A stretch of DNA of 29,094 bases from Sarcodiotheca gaudichaudii (lineage: Eukaryota > Rhodophyta > Florideophyceae > Gigartinales > Solieriaceae), in assembly GCA_032355985.1 (NCBI GenBank), contig JAUKVZ010000016.1:1-29094 (forward strand), in the 5' to 3' direction. Under the pieces are notes generated by a model. That model did not search any database. It had not been told where the DNA came from and was given only the letters and a program-made list of their open reading frames with translations. Shown piece after piece: positions 18,170-26,949 of this stretch. The position numbers were made by a program, and so were the translations under genes. The number at the start of each line of letters is the position of its first letter. The stretch's first letter is position 1.

Positions 18170-18430
18170 TTACAGATGAATTTTTTTTTTAATAGCGCTA
18201 TTATTGTCTTTCCCTATATTTTCTATCTTTTGTTTCAACGTACTTTCTGCAAGTAGTTTAATAGAAGGTAGATATAGTAAAAGTTTTTGAAGGCTGTGAG
18301 CTAACGAGAAGTGTCCTTCTTGTGAAGCTTGATATATTCTTTTCTGAAGATTAAAAAGGTAATAATACGATGTATTTACTTCGTTGATACCTGAAAGATT
18401 GTTCTTTCTAGTATTATTTTTTATTACCAT
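18170..18430 (-). CDS. Degenerate intron maturase/RT, N-terminal part
   Basis: An 86-codon frame with AAGGA before its ATG. YLFNLQKRIYQASQEGHFSL, then HSLQKLLLYLPSIKLLA, is the N-terminal (RT-0) segment of bacterial-type group II intron proteins, which typically reads LQ.RIYKAS..G....V..LQ.LL..S...RLLAVR. The frame ends after a run of ten A (18190-18181 on the plus map). The next frame continues the same kind of protein one base out of phase. Either a recent length change in the run split the gene, or slippage on the run joins both parts. Confidence 0.65.
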   Translation of the reverse strand: MVIKNNTRKNNLSGINEVNTSYYYLFNLQKRIYQASQEGHFSLAHSLQKLLLYLPSIKLLAESTLKQKIENIGKDNNSAIKKKIHL

Positions 18431-19037
18431 TTAGATCCTTCTTAATTAGACTATAATCACTCTGATGGTGTAATACGTCAGCTTATATCTATCGTTAAAT
18501 AGATCATTTGCTTCTTATTACTTCTTAATTTTTTTTCAGTATTCGTTACCTCAAACTTACTGAATTGGATAATCCAGAACTTGAAAAAAAGATTACTCCG
18601 TTCCATATTTTCTATGTTTTACGAATTGACTTAGACTCCTCTCTATATACTCTCACTCACTTTTAGAAATCATGCTTAGTATAACTCACAATAACTTAGC
18701 CTAAGGAGCAATTAAGTACTTTTTACAAGGGTTTGTATCACTAGTCTTATCAATAGTCCAAATAATCAGCTTGATTCACTAAAGATTAAGGGCGATTTTT
18801 AATGAATTGATTATAAGAGTTTATCTACGATTTATAGATAGCTAAGGTTATTAGCAAAGAAAATATAGTTATCACAATATTGATAATATGGCTTTTGCTT
18901 GTTATGGTAATATTACTGGATATAGAACCTTTAACTTCGAAAAAACGGATCGCACATGAGTCCGCTGCCTTCGGCCTCTCGGCCACAGATGCATATAAGA
19001 TAATTATATCATTAAAAAGTTTATTCTCCAATATTTG

Positions 19038-19874
19038 TTATTCGTTCATGCTATGATATGTTGCAACCGCTGAAGGAGATACACGGTTCAAATATCTAAA
19101 AATCCAGTATTTAAAAATGGTATCCAATATCACAGGGAATGTGGAAATAAATAAAAAGATAAAATCTCTACTTTCTGGTAAGCCAAAATGTCTAAGTATA
19201 ATCTCTAAAACTACTTCCCAACCATGTGGAGAATGGAAGCCTACAAAGATATCAGTACATAATATAATAAGAAAGGCTTTGGCTGTGTCACTTAAACCAT
19301 AGATTAACTCATTAATAAAAGATTTAAAAATATATAATTCCCGTCTTCCGCTTAGTATTAAGAAATATAGCATAATAACAGAAAAAATATCTGATAAAAT
19401 ATTCTTCACTGCGTTAATACTTTCTTGAACATATTCTCTTGTAATTAGTAGAGCTCTTTCTTTAATTTTTTGTGTAATTAATTTGTCAGATATATCTGGA
19501 AAGCGGCCAATTAATATTTCAAAATGTAGCTTTTCTTCAAATCTTTGCAATTCAACAAATGCTCTCTCTTCCTGAGAAGCGTTTAAAAAAATTCCTGGTT
19601 GTTTAATATTCCAAGCATAATCTACAACTGGCCCAACTATAAAATGTCTTGAAACTTGATTCAAAACGATAGGAGCAACTATAATTACTAAGAGGTATTT
19701 TACAGAAGCAATAGTTTGATATCGAGAAACTCGAAACTCTTGCAAAGCATCAACTTCTGCATGTGGGTCAAGTTCTTGTTTAAATTTATCAAAAGTAGTA
19801 GTAATAGACCGAGGCAAAGGACTCATTTTGTCACCTGTGGATTGCTGCAGTTTTTTCAGATTCCAGTATTTCAT
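19038..19874 (-). CDS. cemA: Envelope membrane protein CemA (Ycf10)
   Basis: CemA lies in the inner plastid envelope; its cyanobacterial relative PxcA acts in light-driven proton export, and the plastid protein affects inorganic carbon uptake. The 278-residue protein has an N-terminal soluble part, then membrane segments at about residues 58-78, 160-180, 195-220 and 240-262. Family marks are GFHSPHGWE and FGLPESRDFIFLFISTFPVILDTIFKYWIFRYLNR. It lies just upstream of the intron-split tRNA on the same strand and diverges from the Omp85-like gene (81 bases between). Confidence 0.95.
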   Translation of the reverse strand: MKYWNLKKLQQSTGDKMSPLPRSITTTFDKFKQELDPHAEVDALQEFRVSRYQTIASVKYLLVIIVAPIVLNQVSRHFIVGPVVDYAWNIKQPGIFLNASQEERAFVELQRFEEKLHFEILIGRFPDISDKLITQKIKERALLITREYVQESINAVKNILSDIFSVIMLYFLILSGRRELYIFKSFINELIYGLSDTAKAFLIILCTDIFVGFHSPHGWEVVLEIILRHFGLPESRDFIFLFISTFPVILDTIFKYWIFRYLNRVSPSAVATYHSMNE

Positions 19875-19955
19875 ATCAATATTAATTATAAATTAACTTA
19901 TACAGAGTAGTCTTCTTTTAAGGAAATTGCTCGAGACGTCAGCATTACGTTTATT

Positions 19956-22253
19956 ATGAAAAACAGAGCATATAATCTTAGGCCGACACTAACTTTTTAC
20001 TTCCTCTTTTATCTCTTATTTACAGTAGTTAATTTTGGAAAAAAGTGGCCAACTTATCGGTATAATTTATGTTACCCAATTGTTGCTATTGACAAATATT
20101 CATCACAGCAAAAGTTATCTTTTCTTTCTTTGGAACTTACAGCAGACAAGGTGTATTCATTAAATAAAGAAATTCTGTCACAAGAAATTATTATTAATGG
20201 CATAAATAATGCAACCATGAGATCGCAATTAATGTCATTTCTTTCTATACCTCTTAATAATGATACTATCTTTGACCTGAAAAATGTACACAATTGGGTA
20301 AATAGAATGAAATTTTCTGGATTTTTTTTAAGCGTAGAGTACTTAGTACACACGTTTGGACAGCATCAAGCAATACAAATTAATGTTAAGGTCAATCCCA
20401 TACTGAAAAAGATATGTATCTCTAATTATAAAACCAAAGTTATACCTTACTCATATATCTTATTTGTATTTCGTCAACAACTAGGCTATCCTCTTAATTT
20501 TACTCAAATAAATAAAGCGATAGAGTTAATTGCAAGATGGTATCATAAACGCGGTTATGAATTAGCAACGGTAAAATTTATTAGTCAGAATCAACTCGAT
20601 AAGAGTATAGCAATTGATATTGTAGAAGGCCTTATTAAAAGAGTTGAAATTCATGTAGAAGGTTCTCAAAATATCTGTGCTGCTGGCGAATCTATTCTAC
20701 CAAGGCATATTCTCTTAAACACACTTAATCTAAAAATAGATAGTGTCTTTAACTCATACTTTATAGAGAATGGACTAAAGAAACTGAACCAGAAGAACAT
20801 AATCAGATCTGGTAGTTACAAGGTTAATGGAGAAGAAGATATCTCTGTCATAATTTATCTAGAGCTCAAAAATAATAAAGTTATGTATTTATCTAGTCAA
20901 AAAATAGCATTCGCGCATAAAGCTATTGAAGTACTGGGAGCATTATTTTACTTTCCTTCCACCCAAATTTCAAAAAATGATATCCTCAGAAGTCTTGTGT
21001 CTCAATATATAACGCAAGGGCTCTTGTTATTCAAAAATCCTGATATTGTTTTGTATCCGATTATGTGCAATTGTGACAAGAATATAGCAGCAGCTCTTTC
21101 ATCACAAGTAGTTTATCAAGGGTTTAAAGCATATAAATTCTTTTGTAATAATGTGTCTCCAATATCATGTAATGATTTCGGTTTTAGATATCATATACAT
21201 AATATTGGTCTACACAAGAATTCTTTACTCATATATGCTAGCCTCCCCAAGTCTGGACATTATTGTTCTTTAACTTATTACACTCATGTTATTAATCTTC
21301 TTAAAGATGTTCAAGAGTCTATTAGTTATAAAATAGTGCAAGAAAGTAACTTGAATTCATCTGTTCACTATGCATTTGCGCAACAGAAATCTGAACTTCT
21401 CAAAAAAATTGTCGGTCATCATTTATCATCAGAAGTTCTGTTGTTAATAAAATCTAACCAAAGATTAAACAATGTCATTTATGTTGAGAGAGAACTTGCG
21501 TTGAGAAGTACATCTTATAAATATCTACATCTATATAGCTTAAGTAATTTATATCGTCTCCAGTCTCTTGTAACAAGCCATAAGTCTGAGTCAATATCTC
21601 CGAAAGTACACAAGTTATGGAATTACAATATAGAATCCTTTATCAAATTTCAATGTTACATAACGTTTAATAATAAAGCTCCTAAGATTAGTTTTAGAAA
21701 GTTTTCGATCAAATCAGTGTATTTAGCACCTTCTAAGCTTGCCACAAGACCTAACACTTTTCTTGCACATTACAACTATAGTAATAAAATTATGATAGCA
21801 GTTGACCAAAGTATTACTGTTTGCAAACAGAAAATTAATATACTGGGACTCATCATGAAAGTTTTTGGTGATGGAGTATATTTACCCGCTGTTGAACAAA
21901 ATCTATTAATAGGGCCTAGTGTAATGAGAGGATACTCTGAGCGTCTCTGCTTGCTCCCAAAACAATTTAGTAAAATAAGTTTAGAATATGCACTACCGAT
22001 TACTTCAAAAAGTCTTGTGTTATTATTTATGGATTATGCGCGCGGATTAGATTACTGTTTGTATAAAGAATATAGCTCTACTCGTACTAATTTTTTGGAT
22101 ACTAGTTATGTTCCAGTGAGTAAACATCAAATGAGTTATGGAATAGGCTTTCATTTTCAAGCTCCTATTAAGCAAGTTCCCCCTTTAAGATTCGAGTATG
22201 GCTATAATATAGATAAAACTAGTTGTTTCCACATTAGAATTAAAAAACAATAA
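19956..22253 (+). CDS. Omp85/Toc75-like outer-membrane beta-barrel protein with POTRA domains
   Basis: A 765-residue protein. Omp85 proteins insert or move other proteins across outer membranes; in plastids they are Toc75 and OEP80. Seen here: an N-terminal hydrophobic stretch (about residues 12-28), then repeated POTRA-like units to about residue 300. The second unit (LGYPLNFTQINKAIELIARWYHKRGYELATV) follows the cyanobacterial Omp85 pattern GYPL.F......I..WY...GY.LA, and IDIVEGLIKRVEIHVEGS follows the EV.EG.V..I.V pattern. Near residues 651-658 GPSVMRGY fits the conserved loop-6 (V)RGY motif. The end has GIGFHFQAPIKQVPPLRFEYGYN, like the last barrel strands. The middle is divergent and Lys/Asn/Ser-rich. 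It ends IRIKKQ rather than in an aromatic. ycf58 follows after 20 bases. Direction of function (protein import or lipid-coupled assembly) is inference. Confidence 0.8.
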   Translation: MKNRAYNLRPTLTFYFLFYLLFTVVNFGKKWPTYRYNLCYPIVAIDKYSSQQKLSFLSLELTADKVYSLNKEILSQEIIINGINNATMRSQLMSFLSIPLNNDTIFDLKNVHNWVNRMKFSGFFLSVEYLVHTFGQHQAIQINVKVNPILKKICISNYKTKVIPYSYILFVFRQQLGYPLNFTQINKAIELIARWYHKRGYELATVKFISQNQLDKSIAIDIVEGLIKRVEIHVEGSQNICAAGESILPRHILLNTLNLKIDSVFNSYFIENGLKKLNQKNIIRSGSYKVNGEEDISVIIYLELKNNKVMYLSSQKIAFAHKAIEVLGALFYFPSTQISKNDILRSLVSQYITQGLLLFKNPDIVLYPIMCNCDKNIAAALSSQVVYQGFKAYKFFCNNVSPISCNDFGFRYHIHNIGLHKNSLLIYASLPKSGHYCSLTYYTHVINLLKDVQESISYKIVQESNLNSSVHYAFAQQKSELLKKIVGHHLSSEVLLLIKSNQRLNNVIYVERELALRSTSYKYLHLYSLSNLYRLQSLVTSHKSESISPKVHKLWNYNIESFIKFQCYITFNNKAPKISFRKFSIKSVYLAPSKLATRPNTFLAHYNYSNKIMIAVDQSITVCKQKINILGLIMKVFGDGVYLPAVEQNLLIGPSVMRGYSERLCLLPKQFSKISLEYALPITSKSLVLLFMDYARGLDYCLYKEYSSTRTNFLDTSYVPVSKHQMSYGIGFHFQAPIKQVPPLRFEYGYNIDKTSCFHIRIKKQ

Positions 22254-22273
22254 ATCATACATTACTTATACAT

Positions 22274-22732
22274 ATGTCTTCTAACAAATTTATCGATATT
22301 AACCATGGCCAATGGATGACTCAGAAAACAGTCTTCATTACCCATAGTAAAGTTATGGGTATACATAAGTCCAAAATTAGCGTTAACAAAGGCCCTAGCC
22401 AGCTTACAATTCAAGTAAAAGAAAAATTAGTTAGTGATACCCATGAAATAGTAGATATGAATACTTTAACACATGCACATTTTCTCAAGGCTTATAAAGA
22501 TCTTGGTTCGGAAATTGGAAGAACTGTTAATCTGAAAGATAATGATATGATTAAGTTAAATAGTTATTCAAACACACTAAATCATATTTCAGTTGAGCAT
22601 AAGCAAGGAGCATTAAGAGCTTTGGAAAAACTATGGCTAGTTAATCCAAATTTGCGTTTAGGTATAACTCTAATAGAAAAAAAGAATAAGTGCGTAGCTA
22701 TATGTTTTAGTTCTGACATAAGAATTTGTTAA
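22274..22732 (+). CDS. ycf58: CpeS/CpcS-type phycobiliprotein lyase (Ycf58)
   Basis: These lyases attach bilins to Cys82-type sites of phycobiliproteins. The 152-residue protein keeps the family's ends: GQWMTQKTVFITH near the start, as in GKW.SQRT...H, and near the end the diagnostic LEKLWLVNPNLRLGITL, then CFSSDIRI, as in ERLWF..PNLRLRTS...FCSEIRM. The middle is divergent. The natural substrates nearby are CpeA, CpeB and ApcF. It lies 20 bases after the Omp85-like gene, likely on one transcript, and converges with psbI. Confidence 0.88.
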   Translation: MSSNKFIDINHGQWMTQKTVFITHSKVMGIHKSKISVNKGPSQLTIQVKEKLVSDTHEIVDMNTLTHAHFLKAYKDLGSEIGRTVNLKDNDMIKLNSYSNTLNHISVEHKQGALRALEKLWLVNPNLRLGITLIEKKNKCVAICFSSDIRIC

Positions 22733-22812
22733 CGCAATTATCATCACGATGTTAAACACATTATATTTTATGGAATTCATCGTGTATTGGTATTCGCAAG
22801 TCAATAGATCTT

Positions 22813-22929
22813 TTATTCTAAGTCTTTACGGTTTGGATTTCTTGAAGGATCGTTAGACAGAAATCCAAAAAAGAATAAGGATATAAAAAATAATACAGTC
22901 GTATAAACAAAAATCTTTAAAGTGAACAT
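22813..22929 (-). CDS. psbI: Photosystem II subunit PsbI
   Basis: A 38-residue single-helix subunit beside D1 that helps early photosystem II assembly. The translation [20 protein letters not shown], then [17 protein letters not shown], matches PsbI (MLTLKIFVY...[14 protein letters not shown]) closely. It converges with ycf58; a weak hairpin CACGATG (22745-22751)/CATCGTG (22778-22784) lies between. Confidence 0.97.
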   Translation of the reverse strand: MFTLKIFVYTTVLFFISLFFFGFLSNDPSRNPNRKDLE

Positions 22930-23074
22930 AGGTTTTTCTTAGCCTCGGAAATTAATAATATGTATGGGTATGCTATACTTCCATATATTGTATCTCAAAA
23001 TGGGTATAGATTCATGAATTGGGATGAAATTGCAATATTTCTATTGAGAATTATCTTTTGATTATTAAGAATAA

Positions 23075-23368
23075 TCATTCTAATGTGATTGGAGATAGTT
23101 GCAGAATAATGATATTAAGCTCTAAATTATTACCGATTACCTTCTGAAGTTTAAAATATCCTTCAATAATTAGATAATCCCCTTTTTCATATAACTCAGA
23201 GAGTTGCATCTTGACGTCGCCTTTCGCTATGGCATGAAAATAACAATGTTCACAACCTTCTATTGCATTAGGTATGCGTACAATACAAGAACTTATCTTT
23301 TGCTGATTCTTGTTTATATATTGCTTAGGCCATGTTGCAATCTGAACGGTTAAACAAGAAAGATTCAT
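23075..23368 (-). CDS. ycf41: Conserved plastid protein Ycf41 (OB-fold-like)
   Basis: A 97-residue protein. The family is kept in red and related plastids and resembles single-strand DNA-binding (OB-fold) proteins. Visible are an opening strand (LTVQIATWPKQYI), a central IPNAIEGCEHCYFHAIAKGDV and the GDYLIIEGYFKLQKV strand pair, an SSB-like arrangement. Role unproven. Its start is six bases from the ycf39 stop, so the two are co-transcribed. Confidence 0.82.
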   Translation of the reverse strand: MNLSCLTVQIATWPKQYINKNQQKISSCIVRIPNAIEGCEHCYFHAIAKGDVKMQLSELYEKGDYLIIEGYFKLQKVIGNNLELNIIILQLSPITLE

Positions 23369-23373
23369 CTCTC

Positions 23374-24333
23374 TTAAAAAGTTAAGTCTTGTTGATTATC
23401 ATCCATTTCATAATTTAAGACTTTCAACTTTTTCATTACCCGATTAAAGTATTCTTCCAAGTAGTTCTCTAAAGTTGTAATATCATTCTGATTTACCTGA
23501 AGTAATTCAAAAGAATCTGCCATTGGACTTACAAAGTCGATACCAGACATCAATATTTCTGCAAAAGCAAGTCTTTCCGAAACATTCCACCCCCACTGAA
23601 AGAATTGTGTGAATTTTTTAGCTAAGGTTAATACACGCAGTGGAATTTTAGAGGTTTTAGATCTTTGTCCTGATAACTTTTCACATAATTCTATGATCTC
23701 AAGTGAATTCCATTTTCGTACCCCAACCAAAGGTAGTTTTTTCCTTTCCATAAACGGGTTGGAAAGGCTACGAACAGTAAATTTAGCAATATCTTGTGTA
23801 TCTATATAGGCGATTGAAGTTGTTTCTCCTGTAACCCATATGGATTGTTTATCTAGTATTGGTAATGCATACTGAGAAATTAAGCCTTGGAAAAAACCAC
23901 ATAGAGAAAATATTGTATATGGCATTGTAGACTTTTTGAGCCTTTCCTCTAGTTTGAGCTTTAAATTCATTAGAGGTATTTCTGGGTATTTCTCTGCATC
24001 TAATATAGAGAAAAAAATAAATCTTTGGATTGAAGCTTCTTCAGCGGCATCGATAAGTGCTATTTTACCTTCTAGGTCTATTGTCGCTGTTTTGTAAGGG
24101 TCGTAGGGACGAGCTGTAGAAGCATCAATAATAGCAGTAATACCACACAAAGCAGATGGAATGGTATCAGGAGCTTTTAAATCTCCATACACTAATATAG
24201 CACCCCATTCTTTTAAGAATGATGCCTTGCGCAAATTTCTTACTAGGCATGTGACTGGAAAGCCTTCGTCTAACGCTCTCCTTACGATTTGTCTCCCCAA
24301 TGTACCTGTTGCTCCAATTACTAGTAAACTCAT
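23374..24333 (-). CDS. ycf39: Ycf39, NAD(P)-binding photosystem II assembly factor
   Basis: Atypical short-chain dehydrogenase of the thylakoid; the cyanobacterial protein and plant HCF244 bring chlorophyll to newly made D1. The 319-residue protein opens [20 protein letters not shown], the GxxGxxG Rossmann fold. Then come [42 protein letters not shown] and [19 protein letters not shown], typical of the family. Complete. Upstream of ycf41; trnL(CAA) lies further upstream. Confidence 0.97.
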   Translation of the reverse strand: MSLLVIGATGTLGRQIVRRALDEGFPVTCLVRNLRKASFLKEWGAILVYGDLKAPDTIPSALCGITAIIDASTARPYDPYKTATIDLEGKIALIDAAEEASIQRFIFFSILDAEKYPEIPLMNLKLKLEERLKKSTMPYTIFSLCGFFQGLISQYALPILDKQSIWVTGETTSIAYIDTQDIAKFTVRSLSNPFMERKKLPLVGVRKWNSLEIIELCEKLSGQRSKTSKIPLRVLTLAKKFTQFFQWGWNVSERLAFAEILMSGIDFVSPMADSFELLQVNQNDITTLENYLEEYFNRVMKKLKVLNYEMDDNQQDLTF

Positions 24334-24419
24334 AATGTTATATTTTCTATAGTACTTATTTCTACAACATGATTAAATTGTAGATATTATCTGGTATTTA
24401 TATCCCTTAAATTACTTGA

Positions 24420-24501
24420 TGGGTAGAGAGGGAATCGAACCCTCAAAACCGAAGTCGTCACATTTTGAATGTGATGCGTATACCAATTTCGCCATCCACC
24501 C
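24420..24501 (-). tRNA. trnL: tRNA-Leu (anticodon CAA)
   Basis: An 82-base class II tRNA: acceptor GGGTGGA/TCTACCC with one G-T pair, anticodon stem CACAT/ATGTG with loop TCAAA centred on CAA, long variable arm, T-arm GAGGG-TTCGATT-CCCTC, discriminator A. Confidence 0.94.
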
Positions 24502-24626
24502 AACGATACTCTAATATCATTACATAGAAATTCCGTGAAAATCAATTATATTATGGATTTACTCCTATAATTAAAAGGATTCTACAATACTATTTACAGA
24601 GAGATAATTACTAAGGTAAAACTTTC

Positions 24627-25421
24627 ATGATCAATATTAGCTTTTTCCAGAGATATCTCCATTATCCTAAAAGTTGGGCCCATAAGTTATCCGTCTCAAA
24701 TAAGATCTTTACCTCAAGTGTAATATTCTGTATGCTACCTTTAACATCTAACTTACACTTATCAACACAAGCTATTCTCTTTGTGTTTATACATTTGACC
24801 TATAATTGGCGCAATTATTGTAGAAAAAAACTATTTCGAGTAATGATAGTTTACTCTTTTATAATATTGATAGTTGTGATAACAGATCGATCATCATCGT
24901 TATACTTATGTATTAACGTATGTTTGCAGATGAACCATAAAATGCCAATTGTTTATCCTAGTTTTCCTGTTAGTTGGATCAAAGATAAAAGCAGAGTATA
25001 CTTTTTTGCTGCTATGCTACCAAGTTTAAGTATTCGTAGTTTCTCGGTAATAATGATTTACTGTGTTGTCCACAATATAATTGAATACAGCACACGTTAT
25101 GAAAATATTTTATTACAGAATAGTTACTACATATCTATTTTAGGTCTTAAAACTACAATTTTAGAAGAACTTAAGCTGATAATTATTCTAGCATACTATT
25201 TTATTCATAATAATGAAGAAGCACTAAGGAGTACTACAGCCTCTATTTATGTTAAAGGTTTCAATTTTAATTTCAAACATAGTAATAAAAAAATGTACTT
25301 AATTCTTTTATTGCTATATTTAAAAATTATAAAAACGATTAATAATACACTAGGATGTGCCCGTATAATATATTCGAAAGAATTACTTACAGAACATAAA
25401 GAAAAATGGTTGCTAAGATAG
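24627..25421 (+). CDS. EcfT/CbiQ-like membrane protein (perhaps Ycf92)
   Basis: A 264-residue membrane protein. EcfT (CbiQ) subunits link a vitamin- or metal-binding subunit to ATPases in energy-coupling-factor transporters. Seen here: SWAHKLSVSNKIFTSSVIF at the start, like the family's SWLHRLDPR.K; four or five hydrophobic segments (about residues 29-60, 70-88, 122-150, 180-196, 222-238); and ILAYYFIHNNEEALRSTTASIYVKG, like LRF.P...EEA.R...A..ARG of the coupling helix, but with the AxxARG core worn down. No ECF ATPase gene is in the window. Red plastids carry a conserved ORF named ycf92 that I believe is this one; not confirmed. Confidence 0.65.
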   Translation: MINISFFQRYLHYPKSWAHKLSVSNKIFTSSVIFCMLPLTSNLHLSTQAILFVFIHLTYNWRNYCRKKLFRVMIVYSFIILIVVITDRSSSLYLCINVCLQMNHKMPIVYPSFPVSWIKDKSRVYFFAAMLPSLSIRSFSVIMIYCVVHNIIEYSTRYENILLQNSYYISILGLKTTILEELKLIIILAYYFIHNNEEALRSTTASIYVKGFNFNFKHSNKKMYLILLLLYLKIIKTINNTLGCARIIYSKELLTEHKEKWLLR

Positions 25422-25491
25422 TACGACTTTATGGTTATGATTAAGTCTAAAATATAGTATATGTACTAATCTAAAAAAAACGGTAGGTAAT

Positions 25492-26946
25492 ATGTGTAAG
25501 AAGTCTCAGACTGCTGCAAGTCTTGATCGTTTAGTAAATCTTCCATATCAATATGGATTTACAACTAACGTTGAGTCTAACGAATTTCCAAAGGGCTTAA
25601 ATAGAGAACTTGTTGAGCTAATCTCAGAAAAGAAGGAAGAGCCAAAGGCTTTAAAAGAATTCCGATTAAAATCATATAATATCTGGAAAAAAATGGAAGA
25701 GCCTAAGTGGGCTCATCTGGAATATCCTGAAATGGATTATGATAATATTATTTATTATTCTACACCTAAAATTAAGAAAGAATTAAACAGTTTAGATGAG
25801 GTAGACCCTGAAATTCTTAATACTTTCGAGAAGTTAGGTATTTCGCTGAATGAACAAAAAAGATTGAGCAATGTGGCAGTAGACGCCGTCTTCGATAGCG
25901 TCTCTATAGGCACAACGTTTAAGAAAGAGTTGAGTGAAGCTGGAGTTATCTTTTGCTCAATTTCAGAAGCTATCCAAAAATATCCAGAGTTAATTAATAA
26001 GTATTTGGGCTCGGTTGTCCCAGTAGGAGATAATTTTTTTACAGCACTGAACTCTGCTGTTTTTAGTGATGGTTCTTTTTGTTACATTCCTCCCAATACG
26101 AGGTGTCCATTAGAACTTTCAACTTATTTCCGGATTAATAATGAGGAATCTGGACAATTTGAAAGAACTCTTATTGTCGCTGATAGGAATAGTTATGTTA
26201 GTTATCTGGAAGGTTGTACTGCACCACAATATGACACTAACCAACTACATGCAGCTGTTGTAGAATTAATTGCTTTGGATAACGCAGAAATTAAATATTC
26301 AACCGTTCAAAACTGGTACGCTGGCAATAGTGAAGGAAAAGGTGGGATTTACAATTTCGTTACAAAGCGAGGTTTATGCATTGGTGAAAATTCTAAGATT
26401 TCTTGGACGCAGGTGGAAACAGGATCTGCTATTACATGGAAATATCCTAGCTGCATATTGTCTGGAGAAAACTCTATTGGTGAATTCGCTTCAGTTGCGT
26501 TAACTAATAATTACCAGCAAGCTGACACTGGAAGTAAGATGATTCATATTGGTAATAATACCAGAAGTCGTATTATTTCTAAAGGAATCTCAGCTGGTAA
26601 ATCCAAAAATAGTTATAGGGGATTAGTTAAAATTGGCCCTAAGGCGTATAATGCCCGCAACTATTCTCAGTGTGATTCTCTTTTGTTAGGAAATGAATGT
26701 CAAGCCAATACGTTTCCATATATTCAAGTTCAAAATCCATCAGCTAGGATTGAGCATGAAGCGTCTACTTCAAAAATAGGTGAAGAACAAATCTTTTATT
26801 TTTTACAGAGAGGAATCAACCTTGAGGATGCTGTCTCATTGATGATTAGTGGATTTTGTAGGGAAGTTTTTAATGAACTGCCAATGGAGTTTGCGGTTGA
26901 AGCAGATCGACTATTAAATTTAAAGCTTGAAGGAACAGTAGGATAA
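25492..26946 (+). CDS. sufB: Fe-S cluster assembly scaffold SufB (Ycf24)
   Basis: SufB is the core of the SufBCD scaffold on which plastid Fe-S clusters are built. The 484-residue protein is complete. It has the family's [42 protein letters not shown], the beta-helix region ending in [27 protein letters not shown] (with the active-site cysteine region) and the end [18 protein letters not shown]. First gene of a sufB-sufC operon; sufC begins three bases after its stop. Confidence 0.98.
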   Translation: MCKKSQTAASLDRLVNLPYQYGFTTNVESNEFPKGLNRELVELISEKKEEPKALKEFRLKSYNIWKKMEEPKWAHLEYPEMDYDNIIYYSTPKIKKELNSLDEVDPEILNTFEKLGISLNEQKRLSNVAVDAVFDSVSIGTTFKKELSEAGVIFCSISEAIQKYPELINKYLGSVVPVGDNFFTALNSAVFSDGSFCYIPPNTRCPLELSTYFRINNEESGQFERTLIVADRNSYVSYLEGCTAPQYDTNQLHAAVVELIALDNAEIKYSTVQNWYAGNSEGKGGIYNFVTKRGLCIGENSKISWTQVETGSAITWKYPSCILSGENSIGEFASVALTNNYQQADTGSKMIHIGNNTRSRIISKGISAGKSKNSYRGLVKIGPKAYNARNYSQCDSLLLGNECQANTFPYIQVQNPSARIEHEASTSKIGEEQIFYFLQRGINLEDAVSLMISGFCREVFNELPMEFAVEADRLLNLKLEGTVG

Positions 26947-26949
26947 ATC

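Larger units (their letters stand above)
17146..18955 (-). other. Group II intron in the CAU tRNA
   Basis: 1810 bases long. It begins GTGCG (the group II 5' rule) at 18955 and ends CTAAT at 17146. Domain V is clear at 17191-17226 (AGCCGTATGAGATGAAAG, closing with GTACGGTTTT). Domain VI follows: AGAG/CTCT and GTATT/AATAC stems leave an unpaired A eight bases from the 3' splice site, the expected branch point. Bases 18431-18955 hold the upstream ribozyme domains and no gene. Two frames of a decayed maturase fill the middle, the second ending at the very edge of domain V. Confidence 0.92.
17096..18992 (-). tRNA. trnM: tRNA with CAU anticodon (trnMe of red algae), split by a group II intron
   Basis: Exon 1 is 18956-18992 and exon 2 is 17096-17145; joined they give an 87-base tRNA. 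Acceptor GCATCTG/CAGATGC is perfect. D-arm is GCC...GGC, anticodon stem GCGGA/TCCGC, loop CTCATAA with CAU, T-arm GCTGG-TTCGAAT-CCAGC, discriminator A. The splice lies directly after the anticodon. The variable region is 18 bases with a CCC/GGG stem, so this is a class II form, unlike normal methionine tRNAs. A group II intron in the elongator-Met gene (trnMe) is known from florideophyte plastids, hence the name. A CAU tRNA could also be isoleucine tRNA with lysidine at position 34. Confidence 0.88.

Noticed and set aside
18825-19031. 68-codon minus-strand ORF
   Set aside because: It runs straight through exon 1 of the intron-split tRNA and the intron start; a chance frame.
23014-23061. Frame MNWDEIAIFLLRIIF before ycf41
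   Set aside because: Only 15 codons; too short and unlike any known small plastid protein.
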